From NCBI GenBank assembly GCA_036771835.1, contig DAIPGN010000005.1:62001-126000 (forward strand): DNA of 64,000 nucleotides, given 5' to 3'. Origin of the DNA: UBA4877 sp002399285 (GTDB lineage Bacteria > Bacillota > Thermoanaerobacteria > Thermoanaerobacterales > UBA4877). The position numbers and the translations under genes were made by a program. The notes under the pieces were generated by a model that was not told the DNA's origin, made no database searches, and worked only from the letters and a program-made list of their open reading frames with translations. Positions 41,812 through 49,002 of the stretch are shown piece by piece. How positions within the stretch are numbered: the first letter of the stretch is position 1; the number at the start of each line of letters is the position of its first letter.

Positions 41812-41872
41812 TTGCATTATGACGGTGCAGGCGTTATAATATCTTTACATATGACAAGACAACTGTAAAGAT
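41812..41872 (+). promoter_or_regulatory. Promoter with a 9-bp dyad over the start site, upstream of the ECF component
   Basis: TTGCAT (41812-41817) and TATAAT (41835-41840) are 17 bp apart. ATCTTTACA (41841-41849) and TGTAAAGAT (41864-41872) form a perfect dyad around GACAAGACA, covering the predicted start of transcription and ending next to the ribosome site. It looks like a repressor operator. If the downstream gene carries niacin, the NAD repressor NiaR would be a candidate; this is not verified. Confidence 0.6.
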
Positions 41873-41886
41873 AGGAGGAAATGAGA

Positions 41887-42369
41887 ATGAAGACCAAAGA
41901 GCTAACTATAGGCGCCGTGCTTACCGCTCTTTCCATAATAATACCCATTGCCTTCGGGGGAGTACTGGGCGTGGTCATACCGCCGTTTTCAGCTACCATA
42001 ACCGCTCATGTGCCGGAAATGCTGGCAATGCTCGTGAGTCCGACGGTGGCCGTAATGGTCGGCCTGGGTTCCGCCCTCGGATTTCTTTTGAAGCTGGGTC
42101 CGGTAGTGGCTGCTAGGGCGCTCACTCATGCGGCATGGGGGGCCATGGGAGCGGTGCTCATCAGGAGGGGTATGAGCTTTAATAAGGTGCTGTTCGTTGT
42201 TCTTCCCGTGCATGCCATATTGGAGGGCCTGATAGTTTTGCCGCTGGGAGCGGGAACATATATGGCGGGCGTAGTGGCGCTGGGTACGGTGGTGCATCAT
42301 ACCGTGGACGCGCTTATCAGCATGGGATTGGTATATGCCATGAAACCGGCCATGAAGAGGGCAGCGTGA
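41887..42369 (+). CDS. ECF transporter S component (vitamin-binding membrane protein; possibly niacin-type)
   Basis: The 160-residue membrane protein has five or six helices and a start (MKTKELTIGAVLTALSIIIP) typical of ECF S components, which bind a vitamin and use a shared energizing module encoded elsewhere. The SATITAHVPEMLAM segment near residue 37 and the late HHTVDALISMG resemble NiaX-like niacin carriers, but this is an impression. ATG 41887 is chosen because AGGAGG is eight bases upstream; the ATG at 41881 is too near. It has its own promoter and operator-like dyad. Confidence 0.65.
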   Translation: MKTKELTIGAVLTALSIIIPIAFGGVLGVVIPPFSATITAHVPEMLAMLVSPTVAVMVGLGSALGFLLKLGPVVAARALTHAAWGAMGAVLIRRGMSFNKVLFVVLPVHAILEGLIVLPLGAGTYMAGVVALGTVVHHTVDALISMGLVYAMKPAMKRAA

Positions 42370-42430
42370 GCAGCGAACCGCAGGTCTTTGCAGATTGACA
42401 GACATTGACCTTTGTGTTAAAATATGAGTC

Positions 42431-42865
42431 ATGAAAAGGGATAATATCTATATAGCCGTCATTGACGGCCAGGGCGGCGGTCTTGGCCGGGCCATTATCG
42501 AGAGGATAAGGCAGGAGAACCTGCCCGCGGGGATAATCGCTCTTGGGACCAATTCCACTGCTACGTTCAATATGCTGAAAGCAGGCGCCGATGCAGGCGC
42601 AACAGGCGAGAACGCCATTTGTGTAAATGCTAAAAAAGCGGACCTTATTATAGGACCGATCGCCGTTATTATGGCCGACGCCCTGATGGGCGAGCTTACG
42701 CCGCGTATGGCTGAGGCTGTGTCGTCATCCGAGGCTTTGAAGCTTCTGGTACCATCCACCCGGTGCAACGTCAAGGTGATCGGTACTAAAGACAGCCCTA
42801 TGCAGGTCTGTTTGGACGAACTGACAAACGAAATAAAAAATTATATTATAAGTCATGAAGACTGA
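42431..42865 (+). CDS. DUF3842 family protein
   Basis: This soluble protein of 144 residues has an alternating beta-alpha pattern and a glycine-rich start (IAVIDGQGGGLGRAIIERI) reminiscent of a nucleotide-binding loop. ALGTNSTATFNMLKAGAD near 38 and a central GENAICVNAKKADLIIGPIA are conserved in this family of unknown function. It is next to the CbiM-type transporter and Lar genes, though a terminator separates them, so any role in metal metabolism is only a guess. Confidence 0.72.
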   Translation: MKRDNIYIAVIDGQGGGLGRAIIERIRQENLPAGIIALGTNSTATFNMLKAGADAGATGENAICVNAKKADLIIGPIAVIMADALMGELTPRMAEAVSSSEALKLLVPSTRCNVKVIGTKDSPMQVCLDELTNEIKNYIISHED

Positions 42866-42881
42866 TCCTTCATGGCTTTTT
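42854..42881 (+). terminator. Terminator overlapping the end of the DUF3842 gene
   Basis: CATGAAG (42854-42860) pairs with CTTCATG (42868-42874), followed by GCTTTTTC. The stem includes the last codons of the gene. Confidence 0.7.
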
Positions 42882-42899
42882 CATTGAGGTGATCAAGTT

Positions 42900-43523
42900 A
42901 TGCACATACCGGACGGCTTTCTCGACGTCAAGACCGCCGTGGCTACATACGCCGTGTCTGCGGCCGTCATACCCGCCGCCATGGGCCGGGCCAAAAAGAC
43001 CATGAAGGATAAAAATATTCCCTTTATGGCTTCCATGGCCTCCTTTGTGTTTGTGGCTCAGATGATCAATTTCCCCATAGCAGGCGGCACGTCGGGTCAT
43101 CTTCTGGGGAACGTCCTGCTGTCCTATCTTTTCGGACCGTGGGTCTCGACCATGATAATGACCGTGGTGATAACCCTGCAGGCCCTTCTGTTCGGCGACG
43201 GAGGAATTACTGCGCTGGGCGCAAATATACTCAATATGGCGATAGTTGCCAATGCGGCGGGTTATCTGGTCATGAGGCTGTGTGATAGGCTCAAGATGAG
43301 CAGGAACGTCACGCTGTTTGCGGCTTCGTGGTTTTCAGTGATGCTGGCTGCCCTGCTTGCCTCTGCGGAGATCTCGTTCTCCGGCCTTATAAGTTTTAAG
43401 GTGGCCGCCGCGAGCATGCTCTTTTGGCATGGCTTCATAGGCATCGGCGAAGGTCTTTTGACCGCTGTCATAACCTCGGCCATATTAAAGGCCAGGCCGG
43501 ACGGCAGAGAGGTGCCCAAATGA
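42900..43523 (+). CDS. cbiM: Cobalt/nickel ECF transporter substrate-binding membrane component CbiM
   Basis: The 207-residue membrane protein begins MHIPDGFLD; the N-terminus with His2 is the metal-binding site of CbiM/NikM proteins. Six to seven helices follow, with the conserved INFPIAGGTSGHLLGN near 59. It imports Ni2+ or Co2+ with the help of CbiQ/CbiO, which are not in this window. Its operon continues with larE, larB and larC, so nickel is the more probable metal. AGGTGAT precedes the ATG. Confidence 0.9.
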   Translation: MHIPDGFLDVKTAVATYAVSAAVIPAAMGRAKKTMKDKNIPFMASMASFVFVAQMINFPIAGGTSGHLLGNVLLSYLFGPWVSTMIMTVVITLQALLFGDGGITALGANILNMAIVANAAGYLVMRLCDRLKMSRNVTLFAASWFSVMLAALLASAEISFSGLISFKVAAASMLFWHGFIGIGEGLLTAVITSAILKARPDGREVPK

Positions 43524-43780
43524 AGAAGTATCTTCCGGTCATTCTCTTTGCGGTGATCATACTGATCATACCCCTGTCCTCCACACACCCCGACGGGCTG
43601 GAAAGGGTGGCGGAGGACCATGGATTTATGCACATGGAAGGCAATGGCATCCATGCGCTTTTCGGGGATTATAACGTTCTGCATATTGCAGGCCCGGCGT
43701 CGTCGATCCTTGCCGGTGTCATAGGGGCGGCGGCAGTGTATCTTCTTGTCAGGTTCATATTTGGCATGAGTAAGAAATGA
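43520..43780 (+). CDS. PDGLE-domain small membrane component (CbiN-like) of the metal transporter
   Basis: This 86-residue protein has two membrane helices, an N-terminal one (YLPVILFAVIILIIPL) and one near residue 64. The motif HPDGLERVAEDHGF near residue 23 is the PDGLE signature. Such proteins replace CbiN/NikN as the second membrane subunit beside CbiM/NikM. The start overlaps the cbiM stop (ATGA). Confidence 0.88.
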   Translation: MKKYLPVILFAVIILIIPLSSTHPDGLERVAEDHGFMHMEGNGIHALFGDYNVLHIAGPASSILAGVIGAAAVYLLVRFIFGMSKK

Positions 43781-43801
43781 AATAATGGAGGACGATAGCA
43801 T

Positions 43802-44599
43802 ATGGATGATAAGTATCAAAGGCTAAAGGAATATATCGGAGGGCTGGGAAGCGCGCTCATTGCATTCTCGGGCGGCGTGGATTCCACGCTGCTGGCGAGG
43901 GCTGCCCATGACGCACTGGGGGATAAGTCGCTGGCTGTGACGGCCGTCTCGCGGTCCTATCCCGAAAGGGAGAGAGAAGAGGCAAAGTTGTATGCCGCTC
44001 GGATGGGCATAAGACATATCCTCATCGAATCGGAAGAGCTGGATATAGAAGGTTTTGCACAAAATACGCCGGACCGGTGCTATTACTGCAAGAGGGAGCT
44101 TTTTGGAAAGCTCACGGCCCTGGCCGGAAAAGAGGGCATAAAATATATACTCGACGGGACAAACGCAGACGATATCGGCGACTACCGGCCCGGCCGGAGG
44201 GCGGCGGAGGAGTTTGGCGTAGTGAGCCCGTTCCTGGAGATGGGGTTTACCAAGCAGGACATCCGGGACGTATCTAAAGAGCTGGAACTGCCCACGTGGG
44301 ACAAGCCCGCCTATGCATGCCTGTCCTCCCGGTTTCCCTATGGAGAGGAGATAACCAGGGAAAAGCTCGGGCGGGTGGAGATGTCGGAGGACTATCTTAT
44401 GAAACTGGGCTTCAAGGGATTCAGGGTGAGGAATCACGGCGACATTGCCAGGATAGAGCTGCGGCCGGAGGATATTTCCCGCCTGCTCGACGACGACCTG
44501 AGGGTGAACGTTGTAAACATGCTCAAATCCATAGGCTACAAGTATGTTGCGCTGGACCTGCAGGGATACAGAAGAGGAAGCATGAACGAGGTGTTATGA
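43802..44599 (+). CDS. larE: ATP-dependent sulfur transferase LarE (nickel-pincer cofactor synthesis), three-cysteine type
   Basis: This PP-loop enzyme has 265 residues and SGGVDSTLLAR near residue 20. It adenylates the pyridinium dicarboxylate and installs the sulfur atoms of the nickel-pincer nucleotide. The cysteines in DRCYYCKRELF near residue 89 and in PAYACLSSRFP near 174 form the CxxC plus C pattern of LarE proteins that hold a [4Fe-4S] cluster and can act repeatedly. Single-cysteine LarE sacrifices its own sulfur. It overlaps larB by four bases and shares the operon with the metal transporter genes. Confidence 0.9.
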   Translation: MDDKYQRLKEYIGGLGSALIAFSGGVDSTLLARAAHDALGDKSLAVTAVSRSYPEREREEAKLYAARMGIRHILIESEELDIEGFAQNTPDRCYYCKRELFGKLTALAGKEGIKYILDGTNADDIGDYRPGRRAAEEFGVVSPFLEMGFTKQDIRDVSKELELPTWDKPAYACLSSRFPYGEEITREKLGRVEMSEDYLMKLGFKGFRVRNHGDIARIELRPEDISRLLDDDLRVNVVNMLKSIGYKYVALDLQGYRRGSMNEVL

Positions 44600-45345
44600 T
44601 GGATAAGAGACAACTTCTGGAAATGGTGAGGGACGGTAAAATTTCGGTGGATGATGCCGCTGCGCAATTAGGCGGCGAAGGGTATAAGGACCTGGGGTAT
44701 GCCAAGATAGACTATGACAGAAAGAGGCGCAAGGGATATCCCGAGGTCATCTTCTGCCAGGGCAAGACTGTGGGCCAGGTAGCGGGGATAATCAAGGATA
44801 TGGCGGAACACGGGCAGGACATACTGGGCACGAGAGCGGACAGGGATATGTACGAGTCGCTCAGGAGCGAATTTCCCGAGCTGCAGTATAATGAAAGAGC
44901 CGGGATAATCTACAGCAAAAAGGGCCGGGCCGAGGCCGTGGGCAGGATACTGGTGGTTACGGGAGGCACTTCGGACATCCCAGTCGCCGAGGAGGCGGCC
45001 TGCGTGGCGGAGTTTTTCGGCAACAGGACGGAGAGGCTCTATGACGTGGGGGTGGCCGGACTTCACCGGCTGCTTGCCAATATGGATAAACTGACGAGCG
45101 CCAGGGTTATAATAGCCGTCGCAGGCATGGAGGGGGCGCTGGCCAGCGTGGTGGCCGGACTGGTATCCTGTCCCGTCATAGCCGTGCCGACCAGCATAGG
45201 CTACGGGGCGAACTTCCACGGGCTCTCCGCCCTGCTCTCCATGCTCAATTCCTGCGCCAGCGGGGTGACCGTCGTAAACATAGACAATGGTTTCGGAGCC
45301 GCATACACGGCCGGCCTGATCAACAAGATGGGAGAAAAAATATGA
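44596..45345 (+). CDS. larB: Nickel-pincer cofactor biosynthesis protein LarB
   Basis: This 249-residue protein has a PurE (AIR carboxylase)-like domain in its C-terminal half. VVTGGTSDIPVAEEAA near residue 117 and VAGMEGALASVVAG near 175 match the family. LarB carboxylates nicotinic acid adenine dinucleotide and hydrolyses its phosphoanhydride, the first step to the cofactor. The ATG at 44596 overlaps larE's stop; GAGGTGTT is upstream. The gene also overlaps larC by four bases. Confidence 0.93.
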   Translation: MMDKRQLLEMVRDGKISVDDAAAQLGGEGYKDLGYAKIDYDRKRRKGYPEVIFCQGKTVGQVAGIIKDMAEHGQDILGTRADRDMYESLRSEFPELQYNERAGIIYSKKGRAEAVGRILVVTGGTSDIPVAEEAACVAEFFGNRTERLYDVGVAGLHRLLANMDKLTSARVIIAVAGMEGALASVVAGLVSCPVIAVPTSIGYGANFHGLSALLSMLNSCASGVTVVNIDNGFGAAYTAGLINKMGEKI

Positions 45346-46511
45346 GGATATTGTATTTCGACTGTGTCTCCGGCATAAGCGGGGACATGACCATATCCGC
45401 GCTGGTAAGCCTTACAGGCGCGCGGGAAGAATTCTTAAAGAGACTGGACGGCGTGGCACTGCAGGACTATCGTGCCGAGATCAAGGACGTCGTCAAAAAC
45501 GGCATCTCGGCGCTGGGCTTTAAGGTGAGCTATGACGAGACGCAGCACCATAAGAGAAATCTGGAGGACATATACGGGATAATCGAGAGCAGCGGGCTGG
45601 ATGAGAATGAGAAGCGGCTGTCTAAGGAGCTGTTTGCGAACTTAGGCCGGGCCGAAGCCAAGGTGCACGGCCTGCCGCTGAACGAGGTGCATTTTCATGA
45701 GGTCGGCGCGGTGGACTCCATCATCGATATCATCGGCACGTCCATACTTATAAATATTATACATCCCGACAGGATAGTTTTCTCGCCGCTGCCTGCCGGA
45801 GGCGGATATATCAACACGGAGCACGGCAGGCTCCCCGTACCCGCACCGGCCGCGGCGGAACTGCTTAAGGGCGTGCCCGTGTACGATAACGGGATAGATG
45901 CGGAGCTCGTGACCCCTACGGGCGCGGCTATAGCCAGTACGCTGGCGGACGGCTTCGGCGGCATGCCGGCCATGACCATCGGCTCGCTGGGATACGGCAG
46001 CGGAGAGAAGGACTTTGCGGTCCCGAATATACTTAGGGTCTTTTTCGGCGAAGCGGAGGATTGCGGGAAGGACAGGATATATCTCCTGCAGGCCAATATA
46101 GACGACATGAATCCTCAGGCCGGGGAACATATCATGGACAGGCTCTTTAAAGAGGGCGCCTTGGACGTATACATTCAGCCCATCATAATGAAGAAATCGC
46201 GGCCGGCCGTGATCATATCGGTCATCTGCGAGACGGGAGATCTCATAAAGATGCAGGACATACTGTTCGCAGAGACGACGACTTTCGGCATAAGAAGGCA
46301 GCTCATGGACAGGTCAAAACTGGAGAGGAAAATGATCAGCGTGGAATCGGAATACGGTCCGATACACATAAAACTCGGCTATCTCGGCGGAAAACCTATA
46401 AAGGCCATGCCGGAGTACGAGGACATAAAGAAAGCGGCGCAGGTTTACTCGCGGCCCTTTAATGAAATATACAATGAAATACTGGGCATATGCAGGGACA
46501 TGACAAAATAA
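45342..46511 (+). CDS. larC: Nickel insertion protein LarC (CTP-dependent cyclometallase)
   Basis: This protein has 389 residues and begins ILYFDCVSGISGDMTISAL. It contains NEVHFHEVGAVDSIIDIIG near 116, a histidine-rich metal site, and LQANIDDMNPQ near 248 in the CTP-binding half. It inserts nickel into the pincer ligand. The two halves that need a ribosomal frameshift in Lactiplantibacillus are here in a single uninterrupted frame. It is the last gene of cbiM-PDGLE-larE-larB-larC. LarA, the enzyme that uses the cofactor, is not in the window. Confidence 0.93.
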   Translation: MRILYFDCVSGISGDMTISALVSLTGAREEFLKRLDGVALQDYRAEIKDVVKNGISALGFKVSYDETQHHKRNLEDIYGIIESSGLDENEKRLSKELFANLGRAEAKVHGLPLNEVHFHEVGAVDSIIDIIGTSILINIIHPDRIVFSPLPAGGGYINTEHGRLPVPAPAAAELLKGVPVYDNGIDAELVTPTGAAIASTLADGFGGMPAMTIGSLGYGSGEKDFAVPNILRVFFGEAEDCGKDRIYLLQANIDDMNPQAGEHIMDRLFKEGALDVYIQPIIMKKSRPAVIISVICETGDLIKMQDILFAETTTFGIRRQLMDRSKLERKMISVESEYGPIHIKLGYLGGKPIKAMPEYEDIKKAAQVYSRPFNEIYNEILGICRDMTK

Positions 46512-46576
46512 AAATTTTTTATGAAGAAATGGCTTGACATATGTGTTATACTATATAGGTAAGAGTTAATCATGTT

Positions 46577-46600
46577 AAAAACCGGTTTTTCCGGTTTTTA
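46577..46600 (+). terminator. Terminator after larC
   Basis: AAAAACCGG and CCGGTTTTT form a 9-bp stem around a T-rich loop, followed by ATAAATTTT. Confidence 0.75.
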
Positions 46601-46629
46601 TAAATTTTCCATAAACTTTCCCTTTAATT

Positions 46630-46660
46630 AGGCAGGATACCCCAATCCTGCCTTTTAGTT
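46630..46660 (+). terminator. Second terminator-like hairpin before the aldo-keto reductase gene
   Basis: GGCAGGAT (46631-46638) and ATCCTGCC (46645-46652) make a perfect 8-bp stem followed by TTTTAGTTT. Because it lies only 29 bases before the TTG start, it could also act as a leader attenuator for a transcript that begins near 46550. Confidence 0.7.
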
Positions 46661-46688
46661 TATAAATCTTCTGCGAGGTGATATCAAA

Positions 46689-47825
46689 TTGATCTACAGG
46701 GAGATCGGGAAACTGGGCATAAAAATCTCGTCCTTGGGCTTCGGAAGCATGAGGCTTCCCATGAAGGAGGGAAGGGACGGGAGAGAATATGTGGAAGAGG
46801 ATAAGGCCGTAGAGACGATGCGCAGAGCTTTTGATCTGGGCGTAAACTACATAGATACGGCGCCCTACTACTGCGAAAACCAATGTGAGGAAGTAATAGG
46901 AAAGGCATTGAAGGGCCGGCGGGACAAGGTGTATGTATCCACTAAGAGCCCCATAAAGGACTATAAACCGACGGCGGACGAATTCACAAGATGGCTGGAA
47001 CAGTCCTTAAAGAGGCTGGACGTCGACTATATAGATTTTTATCACTTCTGGGGCATCGGATGGGACGTATACAATACCCGCATGAATATACCGCATGGTC
47101 CGCTGGAGGCGGCGTTCAAGGCAAAACGGGAAGGACTCATAAAGCACTTATCATTTTCATTTCATGACGTACCGGAAAATATGATCAAACTTATAGATAC
47201 GGGAAATTTTGAGACCGTCTTATGTCAATACAACCTGCTGGACAGAAAGAATGAGGATGCCATTGCCTATGCCCATGAGAAGGGCATGGGGGTATTCATA
47301 ATGGGGCCGGTGGGCGGCGGCAGGCTGGGCGAACCTTCGCCGGTCATACAGAATATGATACCCGGCGGAGTGAAGAGCACGGCCGAGATGGCGCTGAGAT
47401 TTGTCCTGGCAAACCCCAATGTGACATGCGCCCTATCCGGGATGAGCGACGTGAGCATGGTGGAGGAAAATGCCGCCGTGGCGGGCATAGAGGGGCCGCT
47501 GAGCAGCGGGGAGATGGCAAAGGTAAAGGCCATGATGGACGAGAATGCCAAGCTGGCCGATCTTTACTGCACCGGCTGCGGATACTGCCTGCCATGCCCG
47601 GAGAATATAAGGATACCGGACATCCTGAGGCTGGTAAATTATAATAGGATATACGGGCTCAAGGACTATTCGGTTAGTGAATATGCGGATATAAAGGAAG
47701 AGAAGAGGGACGCTTACTATTGCAGCGACTGCGGAAAATGTATGGAGGCTTGTCCGCAGAAGCTGAACGTCATTGAGGAGATTAAGAAAGCGGCCGGGCT
47801 GCTGGACCCCGAATACAGGCAGTAA
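46689..47825 (+). CDS. Aldo-keto reductase with C-terminal 4Fe-4S domain
   Basis: The 378-residue protein consists of an aldo-keto reductase barrel (about 1-280) and a ferredoxin-like tail. Catalytic residues are visible: Asp and Tyr in YIDTAPYYCE near residue 57, Lys in VSTKSP near 82 and His in FYHFWG near 118. The tail has CTGCGYCLPCP near 296 and CSDCGKCMEACP near 345, able to bind two clusters. Such iron-sulfur AKRs are common in anaerobes and may take electrons from ferredoxin; substrates are unknown. Translation starts at TTG behind GAGGTGAT. Confidence 0.85.
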   Translation: MIYREIGKLGIKISSLGFGSMRLPMKEGRDGREYVEEDKAVETMRRAFDLGVNYIDTAPYYCENQCEEVIGKALKGRRDKVYVSTKSPIKDYKPTADEFTRWLEQSLKRLDVDYIDFYHFWGIGWDVYNTRMNIPHGPLEAAFKAKREGLIKHLSFSFHDVPENMIKLIDTGNFETVLCQYNLLDRKNEDAIAYAHEKGMGVFIMGPVGGGRLGEPSPVIQNMIPGGVKSTAEMALRFVLANPNVTCALSGMSDVSMVEENAAVAGIEGPLSSGEMAKVKAMMDENAKLADLYCTGCGYCLPCPENIRIPDILRLVNYNRIYGLKDYSVSEYADIKEEKRDAYYCSDCGKCMEACPQKLNVIEEIKKAAGLLDPEYRQ

Positions 47826-47848
47826 GATATTTATTTTGACTGCGATAA

Positions 47849-48018
47849 ATGACTGTTTACAATTTCAGCTCATTTGGATATATTATGCTTCGCAGTCTGC
47901 GATTCTCAAGGCGCAGAACGCATTTGAGGGTGTTGCAGAAAAAATGGGCGTTAAAAATGAAGAAGATGTTCAGACGCTTGTCAATGAAGTACGGTATGAA
48001 AAAGGCAAAACAAAATGA
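47849..48018 (+). pseudogene. Possible remnant of a small antitoxin-like gene
   Basis: One frame gives MTVYNFSSFGYIMLR and another, from about 47890, gives a well-formed helical segment (ILKAQNAFEGVAEKMGVK) that ends in VRYEKGKTK. A one-base shift near 47890 would join them into a protein of about 55 residues. The start resembles Phd-type antitoxins, but the match is weak. The rest of the 270-bp gap (47826-48095) shows nothing else. Confidence 0.25.
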
Positions 48019-48095
48019 AAAAATGAAACATCCATGTGCAATGACGGCAACTGAATTTCTCAAAGATGGAAGGAATGGTAGATCACTTATGACCA

Positions 48096-48848
48096 TTATG
48101 AGACGGCTTCCAGTATCTTTATATTGGATGCCTCGTTTTTTCTGACCGCTTTGATGTCGTCGTCCGTCATAAACAGCTTATCGCATATCTTCCACTCGCC
48201 GCATATGTCCATGCCTATGAGCTGTCTGGCATTGGTCAGCACGTTCAGGTAATCCAGAAGTTCGCCCATATCCATAGAGCCCTGGTTCCAGTTCGTAGAG
48301 GCACAGTCGGTATTCAGAACGTCCTTGTCGATGCTTATATATACCGCTTTTGTCTCTATTTCCCGGATGAGCGCATATATCCTCCCGTTGTCGGTCTGTG
48401 TTCTGGATGGTATTATGCGTATGGGTTTGGAAAAAGGATGAATGAATTTCAGCGCTTCATCATCGGGATCAACTCCTATGAGTAAAACCGATTTCAGCCA
48501 TTTCAGACGGAGAGACTCCCTTATCCATGAACCGCAGGATATATAGCCGCTGTTCATGTTCATGAGATCAGTGTGATTATCGAATACTACCAATGTAAAC
48601 GGTACTTTTATATTTGCCAGTATGGCCAGACTGAGATGATGAAAGTCGCCGCTGCCTATAAGGGCGGCGGACGGATCGGTAAAAGAAAGACGGGATGACG
48701 CCCTTTCCATATGGGAAACTTCGGACAGCAGCCTGAGTCCCTTTATCGATCTCAGGTCGATTATCCTCTTCACCTTGGACATGATGTCATGCTGCATCAT
48801 CAGCGCCGGGTCGAGATTAAAGGCTACAAGATCGGAGATCTTAGCCAT
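48096..48848 (-). CDS. Arginase/agmatinase-family (ureohydrolase-fold) protein
   Basis: This 250-residue protein is shorter than typical arginases (about 300). The binuclear manganese ligands appear as GSGDFHHLS near residue 65 (His), FDNHTDLM near 89 (D-x-H-x-D) and SIDKDVLN near 172 (D-x-D). The usual GGDH is changed to GSGDFH and the DAHxD to DNHTD, so the substrate may not be arginine or agmatine. It has its own near-consensus promoter, and GGGAGGG precedes the ATG. Formimidoylglutamase and guanidinobutyrase are alternatives within the fold. Confidence 0.75.
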   Translation of the reverse strand: MAKISDLVAFNLDPALMMQHDIMSKVKRIIDLRSIKGLRLLSEVSHMERASSRLSFTDPSAALIGSGDFHHLSLAILANIKVPFTLVVFDNHTDLMNMNSGYISCGSWIRESLRLKWLKSVLLIGVDPDDEALKFIHPFSKPIRIIPSRTQTDNGRIYALIREIETKAVYISIDKDVLNTDCASTNWNQGSMDMGELLDYLNVLTNARQLIGMDICGEWKICDKLFMTDDDIKAVRKNEASNIKILEAVS

Positions 48849-48878
48849 AGCAATTCCCTCCCAACTGCTTTTATATTT

Positions 48879-48907
48879 ATTATACTAAATTTTCATATAT
48901 TTTTCAA
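48879..48907 (-). promoter_or_regulatory. Promoter of the ureohydrolase-fold gene
   Basis: On the minus strand TTGAAA (48902-48907) and TATAAT (48879-48884) are separated by 17 bp. Confidence 0.7.
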
Positions 48908-48933
48908 TAAAATTAGTCTTATTCTTCCATAGC

Positions 48934-48962
48934 TTGAAGGTTTGAAATTACTTTGATATAAT
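48934..48962 (+). promoter_or_regulatory. Promoter of secA-prfB
   Basis: TTGAAG (48934-48939) and TATAAT (48957-48962) are 17 bp apart, 40 bp ahead of secA. Confidence 0.65.
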
Positions 48963-49002
48963 TAATTTTTGGAGATCACATTTAACTGAGAAGGTGAATC
49001 GT

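Noticed and set aside
42866..42899. Cobalamin or NiCo riboswitch ahead of cbiM
   Set aside because: The gap is only 34 bp and is filled by a terminator tail and a ribosome binding site.
45342..46511. Programmed frameshift in larC as in Lactiplantibacillus
   Set aside because: Both halves are in one continuous frame, so no recoding is needed.
46534..46557. TTGACA followed by TATACT downstream of larC as a promoter for the aldo-keto reductase
   Set aside because: The two hexamers are only 7 bp apart, and no alternative -10 at 16-18 bp is convincing.
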